From Anisodus tanguticus (taxonomy: Eukaryota; Streptophyta; Magnoliopsida; Solanales; Solanaceae), in contig CM067547.1 in assembly GCA_034509755.1 (NCBI GenBank), positions 47,890,859-47,954,858 of the forward strand: a DNA stretch of 64,000 nucleotides. Direction: 5' to 3'. The notes below the pieces were generated by a model, which worked only from the letters and a program-made list of their open reading frames with translations, did not search any database and was not told the origin of the DNA. Within the stretch, counting starts at the first letter, position 1, and every line of letters begins with the position of its first letter. A program made the translations under genes and the position numbers. Shown here one piece after another: positions 11,201-22,143 of the stretch.

Positions 11201-14200
11201 ACCATCTCCAAGCGTTAGAGGTGTAGGGATCTAGTAGCTCAGTTGGTTGACTACCTGAACTTTTACTTTGTTGGTGAGGGTTCGAATCCCCATGTTATAA
11301 TCCCCTCCTCATTCTTTCCCCTACCCCTGTGTAATAAAAAAATGTTAAAAAGCGTAAATTCGGATTGGTCAGAATTCCAAAAAACTGATATTATAATTGG
11401 GTGAGAAGAAAAAGTTCTATATACTGCCTTTGTGAAAATATTTACACCATCGGTTAACTTATAAGATAATTAACATGCTACACTATCGTGTAAAAATAGT
11501 TTTACAATATGTATTTAACTTAAATTCCTTAAACGGATATAAGTTATATATACGGCAATATAAAGACCTTTTACAATGTCAATATAATTTAATATGTAAT
11601 AGTAGATTAATTAATTATTATTTTTATCAGATTATCAATTAATATCTACCATAAAATTTACTTATAATTATTATATAAGTGACATTATTTTTATAGTAGT
11701 ATATAGTTGAGGTGTCAAAGGCTTACCCCCAAGGGACATCTCCAACCAGCATCCAATCACCATCCTTGTCTTCATAGGTAGGAACATAATCAGAACTATT
11801 CAAAAGGTCCATCAGCTTCCTCTCATTCATGAAGTCTTTCATTCCTTGGACTAATTCACAGCCCCCAAATTCAGTCAGTAAAAATATATATACTTACAAA
11901 TCATAATCATTGATGAAACAGTAGTGCAAAAACCACATCTTTATACAATTCTGACAGTCATAATATATAAGAAAATAGAATTTAACTTTTATATATTGAT
12001 ACTATAAATAGAATTTAACTTTTATGAGTCGATGGTCTTTCGGAAACGGCCTTCCTATCAAGGTAGGAGTACGGACTGCGTACACTTTACTCTCCTCAGA
12101 CTCCACATAGTGGGATTTCACGGGGTATGTTGTTGTTGTACTATAAATATTTTTTATCTTAATATAATTTAATACTATGTTATAAGTGTTGGGATACAAT
12201 TGTTGTAGGGAACGAGAAGTAAATAACGATTACAAGAGTAGAAAGGATAAACAAACTATTACAATAGAACTGAAAATCAAAATCTTACAAACTGCTTGTG
12301 TGATTTGCTGAGTCGAGTGATGACACTCTGTCTTTAAGACAAGATTGCCCGTATATCTCCTTTTACGGTGTTGAGCAATAGTCTCCCAAGATACAACAAC
12401 AACTTTAACAAGTGAGCAAAGAAAACTCAAGTGTTACTCTTGAAAACTTTGAGTATAGTAACTTTGCTAGAGATGAAGAATATGAACTTTGAAAATTCTG
12501 GAGTATTTTCTAAGTGTTGAGTGTAGTGTGTTTCAATTGAGCCAAATGCCTCAATTTATAGTGTAAGTAGAAGGCCCCTCAACTAGCCAACTAAAGGCCT
12601 TTAATAGACATGTAATTGCACTTGATTGAGGGGTTACATTCAGCCAAATAATGGCTGAATTCATGTGGCAAGTAATGGAGAATCAATGCTCCAAAATCAG
12701 CCAAAACGTCAGATTTTTCCAACTTCCGATCGCAGCATTCTGCCTCCGAAGCGCCGCGGCGCTGTGAATCGCGCCGCGGCGCTGTGAATCAGCGCCGCGG
12801 CTCCGACGGTTGTGGCGCCGCGGCCCTTCACGGCTCCGCGGGATTTCCGACTTGTTTCATTTTACACTTTGTACACATCTTCCTTCATTTACCAACGTGG
12901 AATACTTTGTCATTTGGCCAATAACAGTCCATAATTCTATGTCTCAAACGTATTACATACGTACCAATATCTCTTTCACTAATGAAATTTGCGATACTTG
13001 GCACTACGTGTGCATGTGTGTGGAAACGACATTTCCGACGTGCGGGCCCAATAGTTCGAGTCATAAATTAATGGGATATACTTATTTTCACATTTAGTAA
13101 ATTTCCAACAATCCCCTCTTGAAAGAGATTTTGACGCACACACATGGTGCCTTTTCTAGCAATCTTTCAGCGGACTGATGTTGCATCTGGATAGGTAGCA
13201 TACACTTTGAACCTTCCATAGTTGAATACCATCGGACTTACTTACTGCGCGGTGAACGTAATATCTTGAACCGTCAGTATTTAGTGTAAGCCAAGTCAAC
13301 GGTACCAACACAACAACTTCCTCTACTCAATTCTTTGTAATATTTTGTCCGTTGTGGCCATGGACACTTCTTAGTTTCTTAAGTGCGTTCATTTGAGGTG
13401 GCCGGTCCTCGCACTTAAATAGGTGGTCTCCTACAAGGTATCCTGCTATACCCCACTTTACAAGTGTTAGGAATCATTAAAATTTTCCCCAAATCTAACC
13501 TCAACCGGTGAGGTCATTAAAGGTTTTGGAAACTTAACCTTCACCCACACTACAGATAGAACTTATAGTCTATCGCGGGAACGACTTTGGATTTGGTGTT
13601 TCTTTAGAGAAATCACTATCCGAAGTGCTCATGCTTCTACCGAAGCGATCAACTGAACCTTTACAGCTTAGTTTTTCCATTGAACATAATTCATGGGATC
13701 TCCAGTCAGTAAGGTTGGGTTACCACCGTATTGGTCCTTATACTTTGAGTTTTAAGCCCATTCCCCTAGACAGGAAGAACATCTGATCCTTGGGTAAGCC
13801 CTTTGTCAGCGGGTCTGCTATGTTATCCTTTGATTTTATGTAATCAATGAATATTATACCCGTGGTGATCAGCTGCCTAACGGTCTTATGTCTCCGTCGA
13901 ATATGATGAGACTTGTCGTTGTACATAGAATTTTGTGCCCTTTCTAGAGCCGACTGGCTGTCGCAGTGGATCATTAAAGAAGGTACGGGTTTGTTCCAAC
14001 ACGAAACATCCTCTAAGAAGTCGTTAAGCCACTCAGTTTCTTCTCCTACTATGTCTAAAGCCATAAACTATAATTCCATCGTGGATCGGGCGATGCAAGT
14101 TTACTTAGAGGATTTCCAAGACACAGCCCCACCACTAATTGTAAATGCATACCCATTGGTGGACTTGGTGTTCTCTATATCAGATATCCAGTTTGCATCA

Positions 14201-17200
14201 CTGTATCCCTCTAGTACAGCTGGATATCTCGAATAATGCAGACCGTAAGTTAGCGTGTATTTCAGGTATTGTAGTACCTGATTCAACGCCTTTCAATGAT
14301 CATTACTCGGATTACGGGTAAACCTAGCCAACTTGTTGACTACATAAGCAATATCAGGTCGGGTGCATTTTGTTATATACATCAAACTACCAATCACCTA
14401 TGCATATTGCTCCTAGCATATGGGTGTACCACGATTTTTATCAAGCTTTTGATTTCTATCCATTGGTGACTTTATAGGCGAACTGTCAAACATCTCAAAC
14501 TTTCTCAAAACATCTTCGATGTAGTGAGACTGAGATAAGACCAGTCGGTCAAACGTCTTAGAGATTTTTATCCCTAAGATGACATCTGCGATACCCATAT
14601 CCTTCATGTCGAAGCATTGTTTCAACATGTTCTTAGTCTCTAGAATTATGCTAGGACTTGCTCCCCGTGATCAATATGTCGTCTACATACGGGCATATCA
14701 TGACGAACGAGTCGAGTTACCTTTCATGTAGACACATTTGTCACACTCATTAATGGCGAAACCTCTTCGATAGTAGAGTACTATCAATTTTTTCATGCCA
14801 TTGCTTCGGGGCTTGTTTCAGCCCGTACAGAGATTTGACAAGCCGACAGACTTTCTTCTCTTGCCCTGGAACTACATACCCCTCGGGTTGTTCCATATAG
14901 ATTTCTTCTTCCAAATCACCATTTAGGAAGGCTGTCTGACATCCATTTGATGTATCTCAAGGTCACGCAAGTCATTCTAGACACCGGAGAGTACGTGTCA
15001 AAGTAGTCAAGGCCTTCCTTTTGCCGATAGCCCTTGACTACCAACCTGGCCTTGTACTTATCTATAGACCCATCTTCTTTATACTTCCGTTTGAGTATCC
15101 ATTTACAACTCAATGGTTTATTTCCCGGAGGAAAATCAACCAACTCCCTAAGTATGGTTATGCATAATGGAGCCTATTTAACTCTCAATAGATTATTTCC
15201 AGAGCGGTGCCTCTGGAGTTGACAATGCTTCAGCAATTGTCCTTGGTTCATCATCAACCATATAAGCTACAAAGTCAGGACCGAAGGATTTATCCTTCTT
15301 GACCCTTTTACTTCGCCTTAGTTCCATCTCTGGAGTCTCCAAGTTCTGAGAATCCGGAAAACTAGATTTCGGATATTCAGCCACCTCGAGATCCACTAGA
15401 TCTGAACCATCTAGATCTGGGCCGTTAACGACTCCCGATTCCTGAGAGCTTTGTTCATAACTTCGTTTGCGAGAGGTTATGTCTTTTTCCTTTCTAGGAA
15501 AGGTATCTTCAAAGAATTGTGCATTCCTTGATTCCATTATTGTACCCTCCGTGGATATCTGGAATATCTGACTTATGCACTAAGAAGCGATAAGCACTAC
15601 TGTTATTTGCATATCCGATGAATATGCAATCTACAGTCTTAGGCCCAATCTTAACCTACTTTGGCTTGGGTACTTCGACCTTTTTCAGACAACCCCACAC
15701 CTTTAAATATTTATAGGTGGGTTTCTTTCCCTTTCATGATTCATATGGAGTTTTGTCCTTACCCTTATGTGGGACTCTGTTAAGAATCGTATTAGCGGTA
15801 AGGATAGCTTCTCCCCACATATTTTGGGGAAGACCAGAATTGATGAGCAAGACATTCATCATTTTCTTCAATGTGCGGTTCTTACGTCCGCCACTCCGTT
15901 CGATTGAGGTGAGTATGAAGCCGTCGTTTGATGAACAATACCTTCTTGGGCACAATATTCCTCAAATGGCGCTACATATTCTCCCCCTCTATCGCTACGA
16001 ATGAATTTAATCTGCATGCTTAGTTGGTTCTCAACTTCTGCTTTGTAACGTCGTAACACTTCAAACGTCGTAACACTTCAAACTCTAGTTTGTGCAAACT
16101 TTAAATCACATATATCTATGTGAATAAGTTCTAGAGGAGCGGTATTCCTTTCGACCGATCGAAAAGGAAGCTTTGTGAGTTTTGCCTCTACGCATACATC
16201 ACACTTATGTTGAGGGTTTACGTTGATAGAAGGCAACAACTCCAACTTTACCAACATTTGGATGGACTTGTAGTTGACATGTCCTAATCTATGGTGCCAT
16301 AAATTAGAGAACTCAAGCAAGTAAGATGAAGAGACTTTAATATTATTGCTTTTACGTAATACATACATGGTGTTCACTTTGAAGAGGTCTTTACAGATGA
16401 ACCCTCTTCCCACAAGCGTTCCATTCTTAATGACTATAAATTTATTGGACTCAAACACTAGCCTAAAACTAGCATTAACCAATAAAGGACCTGAAATTAA
16501 ATTTCTTCTAATCTCAGGAACATGCATCACTTCCTTCAGAGTGAGCTCATTTCCAGAAGTCATCTTCAGGACTACCTTTCCTACCTCAAGCATGTCGGAG
16601 GAAGGGTTGTTGCCCATGAACAGCTTCTTGTTTGTAACCGGTGTATAAGTGGAGAACGCATCTCTATTGGAATAGATGTGTCTTGTAGCACTTGTTTCCA
16701 TCCACCACTGCATGAGATTCTCAACAAGGTTTGCTTCTAGCACCACCGCTGAGAACTCCTCAATCATATCATCCAGAAACTGGTCATTGACGACGTTAAC
16801 CTGTGCATTTCCCTTAGCCTTGGCCTTCTCTTGTTGCTCAGTCTTGAGATTGCGGCAGTCCTTGATCATGTGACCAGGTTTCCCACAGTGGTGACAGTTT
16901 CCTTTGAACTTCTTCGCTGCTTGGGTCTTGCCGTCTTTCTGGAACTCGCGCTTCTTGCTTGGGTTCCCTTTGACCTCAGCCAGATTTGCCTTTGCCTCAG
17001 TGAGTTGTTTACCCCTAGGCAAGGCCTTCTTATTATCTTCCTGAATTTGGAGTTTGATAATAAGTTCTTCAAAGGTCATCTCCTTTGTCTTGAATTTTAA
17101 ATAACTCATAAACTCATTCCATGAATGAGGTAACTTTTCAATCAGTGATGCAACTAAAAACTGCTCGTTTGGTTTCATACCTTCCAAATCCAGGTGATGT

Positions 17201-20200
17201 AGAATCATTTGGAATTCCTGGACTTGGGACATCACTGTTTTATTATCCACCATTTGAAATTTTCCAACGATGAATTTCTTAGTACCTGCATCTTGTGCAT
17301 TGTACTTCTTTTGTAGCTTCTCCCACAACTCTTTGGCAGTGCCAATGGTAAAATACACCGTGTAGAGAGGGTCTGACAAGCAGTTCAATATGTAATTCTT
17401 ATACATGAAATCACTATGACTCCATGCATCAAGAACCATCTTCATGCCATTAATGACATAGATACCTAGGCCCCCTTCACCCGTTTTAGAAGGCGAATGG
17501 TCCATTTCATCTCCAGCTTGTGGAGGATCTTCTGTTAGGAAACGTGTCATTCCCATAACAGTCAGATAGAAGAGCATATTTTGTTGTCATCTCTTGAATT
17601 TTGACCCCATGAACTTTTCAGGGCGTTCATGGTGAAATCCATTGGGTGGAGGAACGACAACATTCCCTTGAGCGGCAAAGGCGTTGGATGAGCCTTGAGC
17701 AACCGGGAAGGCATTAGGAGTGCCTTGAGCAGTGGGAAAGGCAGAGGGGTTGCCTTGAGCAGCAGCAGCAGAATCAGAAGCAGTTTGATTTATACCAGTC
17801 ATCTTTCTAACTTAGCTACTTACAACAAAATCTTGTCTTAAAATTGTATCCCAACAATAAGATTATCCATTATTTTTTACATGATTATATGTAGTTATCT
17901 TTTACGTAATCAGATAGTTAGTGGAAAATCTAATTTTTTCACGACGGGGATTCAAAATGTGGGCTTTCAACATATAGTATGTGTTTAAAAATTGATCTAT
18001 CAACACAATGTAATTTTTCGACGAATTAAGTGGCGTCAATTGACTCTCCCTTAATAAAGATGGCTCCGCTATTACTGGTAATATGAAAATTATTTTACGA
18101 TGTATGTAAGTTAAACTCTAAAAATGTAAATATACGTCATAATAAGTTAGGAAATAGAAATCAACTAGTCCAGTATAACTAGTTATCTTATATCTCTGCA
18201 AAGCATAAGGATATTTATATTACAAATCTTACTAAAATTACTCATTTTTTGTGAGAAGCTTGAGATTAATTTTTGACGCAACAAGTAAGAAAAACAACTT
18301 TTAATTGTTGATATCGAAATAAAGCAGTTGATTTAGCATAGTGGTCGGCAATAAAGGTCACGTGTGTTATGTTGATAAAAAACTGGAAACTTTTTGTATA
18401 GCTATCTATAATTATCTTTACGGAGATACTATAATTATATATAACATAATTTTTTTATAGTGTCAATATATAAAATTCTTATGACATACCAATAGTGAAG
18501 GAACTGAACATCTTGGCTAAGGCATCAGATAATTCTTGATAATTGTTGTACATGTTCAAGTCCACTTTTCTAAGGTAAGGTGCACCATCCATGCTGACCT
18601 TCACTAAAGCAGCATTGTCAATTTTGTCACTCTCTTGGCCACTATTCTGGGAAGCTAAAATGTTCTTTCTGAAGGACCTCACTGGTGGCCAACCCACAAC
18701 TTGTGCCCTGATTTTGTATTTTTGAATTTCAGAGGAGTTATTATATGTTAACCATGTAAAAGACAAATATAGGCAGGGTCAAATACAACATATGGGCAAT
18801 AAATTTATGGAATTCTGTATTTTCAGGAATGAATATAGATTTATATGTGAAAATATATTAAATTTCAATAATTTTTTTTTATCTGAATCCATAATTTTAA
18901 AGTATAATAAATTAATGCTAAAAAAATTACAAATCAAACCCATCAAATTTAAATTATAAATTTGCCTTCAAATACATGTAACTACCCATGAAAAGTGTTA
19001 TTAATAACTTGAAAATAATACAAATAACTTGTTTCAACCAAATGCAGATGCAACCTTCTGACACCGATTCATCTTAACTCAGTAATTCTGATGCGAAGCA
19101 TAAATTTAGGTGTAAAATTTATTAAACTTGTAACAAATTAAATAATATATAGTAAATCCATAATTAAAAAATATAATTAATTCAGTATTAAAAGCCTTTT
19201 AATTTCATAAAGTTACCCATAATTTTCTATGTTTTGAACTATAAGTTGATGAACTTGTAAAACCACTCTTTGGTGTGTTTTTTTTCTCTCTCCACTCATG
19301 AACTCGGACACCTGATCCACTCGAGGTGAACTCGGAACATGAACATTATGCATTTCAGTTCAGAAATTTATTCAAATTCATTAGATTTATTGGATTTGAA
19401 ATTTACTAATATACTAAAAAATTACTAGCTCTTGACTGTAACCATAGACTAGTTTATTTACCCTTTTTAGGTTGAATTTAGTTCATTTTTGGTAGGGAAA
19501 GTAAGAGTCGATTTATTTAGTATGACAGTGGTAGAGTCAAGAATTTGGCGAAGAATGTATAAATTTTCTTCACACGTGTGTTAAGGTTGTGCAAATTTAA
19601 AATATTCATAATAGCTATATTTAACCTATGAATACAATGTAATTTTCCGTCGAAGGGTGTGCAACTGATCACCCTTCGCCTAAGGTGGCTCCGCCCATGT
19701 AGTAAGAGATCCCTTTATATCTCTTGGTGTTTAAACCTCTCGCGTATTAAAATTTTGTTGACAACGGTACGGTTCTAATTGCGGGCACCATAATTATTCC
19801 ATGATTATCTATTTACCTCTCATCCAGGAAAGGAGCTATAATTCTGCGTACAGGTTCGAAAAAACAGTGGCTTTGTCTTAGCTCCATATTTGTGTTAATA
19901 ATTTTACTTAATATATTTAAATAATTTATTCATAATCCACTAAACTATGTATTCTAGAATTCAAAACCCATATACTCAAAACTTTTAGCTCTACCGCAGC
20001 ACCCACCAACAAAGATATTTGATAATTCCGCCCAGCAAGATTCAAACAGATGGAAAAAAAATCACCTAGCGTCTGTTTGTCCCCGATGGATGCACTAGTT
20101 ATATACCACTTGAAAATCAAGAATGAAGTAGAAAGATCTTTTTTTTTTTGTATAGAAGTAGAAGAAGATAAAATTAAAGACACATACTTGGCAACTGGTC

Positions 20201-20435
20201 TTTTGACTGATGAATTCTTGAATTCCAGCTGAGTATTATTGATGTTAATATCACAAGGATCCACCTTTGAAGAAAGATTGAGCTTCAAATCTACTGTTTC
20301 ATCATCAATAAAGCCTCTTTTTCCATTAGCATTACAAGTATCATCATGACCTTTTTTTCTTCCAGGCAACCCTAGCCTTAGCTCTGTCTCCTCAAAATCC
20401 AACTTATTATTAATCATTTCTTCTTCCTCTACCAT
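8250..20435 (-). CDS. Aux/IAA auxin-responsive repressor (IAA7/14/16/17 type), five exons
   Basis: CDS exons read downwards: 20435-20188, 18707-18490, 11850-11727, 8489-8428 and 8287-8250. They total 690 nt, giving 229 residues with every junction GT/AG and in frame. Domain I has LRLGLPG (residues 19-25), the LxLxL motif that recruits TOPLESS co-repressors. Domain II has QVVGWPPVRS (85-94), the auxin degron bound by TIR1/AFB. The C-terminal PB1 region begins VKVSMDGAPYLRK, with the invariant Lys at 119, and the acidic face YEDKDGDWMLVGDVPW ends at 196. A basic tail KCKNRN closes the protein. In this family such nuclear proteins block ARF activators until auxin triggers their degradation. Intron positions and phases (2,1,2,1) match the family. 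Introns 2 (6.6 kb) and 3 (3.2 kb) are swollen by transposons. The least certain junction is the exon 3 acceptor. The gene appears intact. Confidence 0.9.
8428..8489 (-). CDS. Aux/IAA gene A, exon 4
   Basis: A 62-nt exon encoding MFVDSCKRLRIMKGTEAIGL. Acceptor ACAG at 8493-8490, donor GTATGATA from 8427. Its content is the standard Aux/IAA sequence following DVPW. Confidence 0.9.
9457..9818 (+). repeat. 181-bp tandem duplication inside solo LTR
   Basis: CATACGGTTTGAGAGTTATC begins at 9457 and again at 9638, with about 95% identity through GTACAAATCG and TTCTAGTTTTCTCTG. The sister LTR at 28385-30691 has one copy only, so the duplication is specific to this LTR. Confidence 0.85.
10136..10475 (+). 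repeat. ~45-bp minisatellite, eight units, inside solo LTR
   Basis: TATTGGATCGGGTTGCACGC recurs about every 41-46 bp, at about 10141, 10186, 10231, 10277, 10318, 10364, 10408 and 10453. AT-rich spacers separate the units. The sister LTR has about four units. Confidence 0.88.
11226..11342 (+). mobile_element. tRNA-derived SINE in intron 3
   Basis: Pol III A box TAGCTCAGTTGG (11235-11246) and B box GGTTCGAATCCC (11279-11290) at tRNA-like spacing. A C/T-rich body follows and ends in an A-run at about 11335-11341. It is not a functional tRNA, because there is no acceptor stem pairing. Confidence 0.75.
11727..11850 (-). CDS. Aux/IAA gene A, exon 3 (PB1 acidic face)
   Basis: Encodes QGMKDFMNERKLMDLL and DYVPTYEDKDGDWMLVGDVP. 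The donor GGTAAG follows the Trp of DVPW and one split Gly codon. The acceptor TTAG (11854-11851) keeps the frame and lies 24 nt past a CTGAC branch-like site, but the pyrimidine tract is poor. Confidence 0.82.
12011..12138 (+). mobile_element. 5'-truncated RTE-type LINE tail in intron 2
   Basis: Matches the 3' end of the LINE at 26350-27578 (GTCGATGGTCT, GGTAGGAGTACGGACTGCGT, TGGGATTTCACGGGGT) and ends in a (TTG)n tail. TACTATAAATA occurs at 12000-12010 and 12139-12149, a plausible 11-bp target duplication. A local direct repeat, TAGAATTTAACTTTTAT, overlaps the left side and blurs the exact start. Confidence 0.75.
12187..13110 (-). repeat. 3' LTR (924 bp) of the intronic copia
   Basis: On the minus strand it starts TGTTGGAAATTTAC right after the polypurine tract and ends CAATTGTATCCCAACA next to the target duplication. 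It is related over its last ~350 bp to the solo LTR at 31386-32469 (GGGCAATCTTGTCTTAAAGA, TCACTCGACYCAGCAAATCA). It holds a CG-rich block at 12748-12840. Confidence 0.85.
12748..12840. repeat. CG-rich palindromic repeats in LTR
   Basis: GCGCCGCGGCGCTGTGAATC occurs twice in perfect tandem (12751-12770, 12771-12790). Further GCGCCGCGG cores lie at about 12792-12800 and 12815-12823. The dodecamer GCGCCGCGGCGC is self-complementary. The block is CpG-dense in otherwise AT-rich DNA. Confidence 0.85.
13738..17802 (-). pseudogene. copia gag-pol pseudogene of intronic element
   Basis: Starts MTGINQTASDS at 17802. The gag has the UBN2-type core and a zinc knuckle (CHHCGKPGHMIKDC, near 16860-16900). 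The protease follows, then the GAG-pre-integrase region (HHRLGHVNYKS), integrase with SDRGGEYV (about 15970-16020), RT pieces at 14916-15143 and 14413-14628, and RNase H at 13738-14064 (THKSHHIRRRHK-like segment). The protease signature reads METSATRH where relatives have DSGATRH, so the catalytic Asp and the Gly are both changed. Stops and frame changes occur at 17586, 16077, 15733, 15192, 14650 and elsewhere. Not functional. Confidence 0.88.
17803..17856 (-). repeat. inverted LTR fragment at the 5' end of the intronic copia
   Basis: On the minus strand: TGTTGGGATACAATT (the exact inverse of the LTR terminus), then TTTAAGACAAGATT (the inverse of an LTR-internal segment at about 12333-12346), then the leader to the gag ATG. 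It stands where the 5' LTR and primer site should be. Confidence 0.75.
17862..18489. other. intron 2 remainder of gene A
   Basis: AT-rich intron sequence between the copia insertion and the exon 2 donor. No further element recognised. Confidence 0.5.
18490..18707 (-). CDS. Aux/IAA gene A, exon 2 (degron and PB1 start)
   Basis: The acceptor CAG at 18710-18708 restores the Lys codon. The exon encodes AQVVGWPPVRSFRKN through YLRKVDL to SSFTI. The donor GTATGTC starts at 18489. Confidence 0.92.
18708..20187. other. intron 1 of gene A
   Basis: 1.48 kb of AT-rich DNA between exons 1 and 2. I recognise no transposon in it, unlike introns 2 and 3. A patch at about 19610-19690 resembles 17990-18070 (AATGTAATTTTYCGWCGAA, then a GGTGGCTCCGC-like string), a weak dispersed repeat. 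Confidence 0.5.
20188..20435 (-). CDS. Aux/IAA gene A, exon 1 (domain I)
   Basis: ATG at 20435-20433, chosen because it opens MVEEEEM about 18 residues before LRLGLPG, the usual spacing. The donor is GTATGTG at 20187-20181. The exon ends two bases into the Lys codon that precedes AQVVGWPPV. A KR pair (residues 39-40) gives the upstream half of the bipartite nuclear signal. Confidence 0.9.
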
Positions 20436-20564
20436 TTTTGTTATTTTTGAGAGTTTTGGTTTGAGAGAAAGTGAAAGTTAAAATATATAATAGGTGGAGA
20501 GAAGCAAATAACTAGCAACTAGCTTGGACTTGGTAGAGCATAAATTGTTACCCTCCCCCCTCAT

Positions 20565-20572
20565 TTTATATA
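20565..20572 (-). promoter_or_regulatory. TATA box of Aux/IAA gene A
   Basis: TATATAAA on the minus strand, about 130 bp upstream of the ATG. It predicts a start near 20535-20540 and a leader of roughly 100 nt rich in CTTTCTCTC. Confidence 0.6.
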
Positions 20573-21293
20573 ACAGTATTTCACTAAGTACGAAATCCGC
20601 GGTCAAGCTAGGTGCAAAGGGGTACGTTCATCCGGACTTTTTTTGTGAGAAAATTACATTGTATACATAAATTTAAAATTATTTTAATATATATCTAGTT
20701 AATGTTAATTCTATTGACTTCTTTAGGTATTTATTTTTTTATATTTTGAAATTCTAACTATGTCACTGCACGAAATTTAAAAATTAGGAGGAAAGACTTT
20801 TAGCTCATACACAAAGTATTCTTAGAATTTGTAGTCTCATGCCGTACTATGTTTATGACTATAAGAGCATATTATTAACTATTGAGATTAAAATGAAAAC
20901 TTTAAATTTAATATAAAAAGTGGAATTTTTTTAAAAATAAATAGAAAGGAAGAAAAAAAAAGTACCGAATAAAATTAAGGAGAAAAAATATTACTAGTAC
21001 TAGCTATCTAGTGAGAAAAATAAGAGACATGGAAATACAATTTAATGAAATGAGGAAGGGTGTGTTTGGGCTAAAAAGAGTGCAGTATTAATATGGTAAA
21101 TTAAAGGTGGTGGGGAATGGGTTGCTTTTGTCTTCACAAACTTTGATAAATGATCTGTTGACACTTGCTAATTTTATGAGCTGGACTTTTCTATCTTGTT
21201 GGGTTATAATTTGATCTTATCAATGGCTCGAGATGTCCTCTCATCCATTGCCTTTACTTTTGTAATTATCGTAAAGAAAATATAATCCGAAGG
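20573..21293. other. upstream flank of gene A
   Basis: AT-rich proximal promoter region. Beyond the TATA box and the TGTCTC site, no feature is visible. Confidence 0.45.
21024..21029 (-). promoter_or_regulatory. TGTCTC-type auxin response element
   Basis: GAGACA on the plus strand is TGTCTC in the direction of gene A, about 590 bp upstream of its ATG. ARF proteins bind this hexamer, and many Aux/IAA genes are auxin-induced. A single hexamer can occur by chance. Confidence 0.3.
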
Positions 21294-21475
21294 AAATTCT
21301 TGGAGCATAGGTAAAATTATTTTTGTGTAATTTATAGATTTGCGGGGTTGAGTCATAGAAGAATCACTAATGTTTGTATTAGAGTGGATTGTCTACATCA
21401 TACTCTTTGAAGTGTAGCTTTTTCCCGAACCTTACTAACGTGAGAAGCTTTGTGTATTGGGTTGCTTTTTATTAA
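21294..21475 (+). mobile_element. TS-type SINE copy 1
   Basis: Degenerate copy of the tobacco TS SINE. It has a tRNA-like head (TTCTTGGAGCATAGGTAAAA, GGGGTTGAGTCATAGAA as the B-box region), the body word TTGTATTAGAGTGG-TTGTCTACATCA, and the tail CCCGAACCTTACTAACGTGA with GTGTATTGGGTTGC. The family is assigned from memory of the TS consensus layout. Confidence 0.75.
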
Positions 21476-21529
21476 TTAATAAATTAGTATAAAAGAGTAT
21501 ATCACTTAACCATGAGTCCATGACTAAGT

Positions 21530-21690
21530 AAGGGCAAAAAAAGTATAGCTCGGTGCACAAAACATCATGTGTTAGCAGGGTTTGGGGAAGGGTCGTATCC
21601 TAAAGAGTGTGATGTAGAAAAACTACTCTAATGCAAGCATTAGTAATTATTTCCACTTTTAAAGACAACTTTACCGGTGCTTACATTTAT
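21530..21690 (-). mobile_element. TS-type SINE copy 2
   Basis: The same family, inverted. On the minus strand: GGTAAAGTTGTCTTTAAAAG, AATGCTTGCATTAGAGTAG, CTACATCACACTCTTTAG, CCCTTCCCCAAACCCTGC and GTGCACCGAGC, ending in a T-run. Confidence 0.75.
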
Positions 21691-22143
21691 TGATTTAATA
21701 TAAATGCCTGATGCAAATAATTTAATATGCTATAATTAGAAATAATTGTTGACTTTAGTCACTCTAAAAGTGACAATTATTTTGAGCTAACGCGACAGTC
21801 AAGACATGATTACTTAAATCTATTCACATAACTTAATAATCTAAGCAGCATATATAGTAAGTGTAATTATTGATGGACCTGTGTGTACGTAAATGAATTA
21901 ATAGTCTGTCTAGAATTGTGATGTTGGATTCCTTCCAATTTCATCAACCCCTCACTTTTTCTCTTTAAAGGCAACACTCTCTCTTTCACACCTCTATCGA
22001 AGGCTGAGTTAAATAATTTCTTTCAACCACACTTTTTTTATTACTTTTTAAATATTTCAAATTATTAAATATTATAGTGTAACTAATACTTGTTATGTAG
22101 TTTCCATTTATGTAACTTTCATTTTGAAAAAGAAGAAGAAAAA

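Larger units (their letters stand above)
12187..17856 (-). mobile_element. Tork-like copia element with only one LTR, in intron 2
   Basis: A 5.7 kb insertion flanked by a perfect 5-bp target duplication, ATAAG (12182-12186 and 17857-17861). It has a full 3' LTR (12187-13110), a polypurine tract (minus AAGAGGGGAT, 13111-13120), and gag-pol running to the start codon region at 17802. No 5' LTR is present. The outer 5' end is instead an inverted copy of the LTR's own terminus (TGTTGGGATACAATT). Both outer ends therefore form a 15-bp inverted repeat. It is antisense to nothing in particular: element and gene A are on the same strand. Confidence 0.9.

Noticed and set aside
11226..11300. Possible functional tRNA gene
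   Set aside because: A and B boxes are good, but the acceptor and anticodon stems do not pair and the unit ends in a SINE-like tail.
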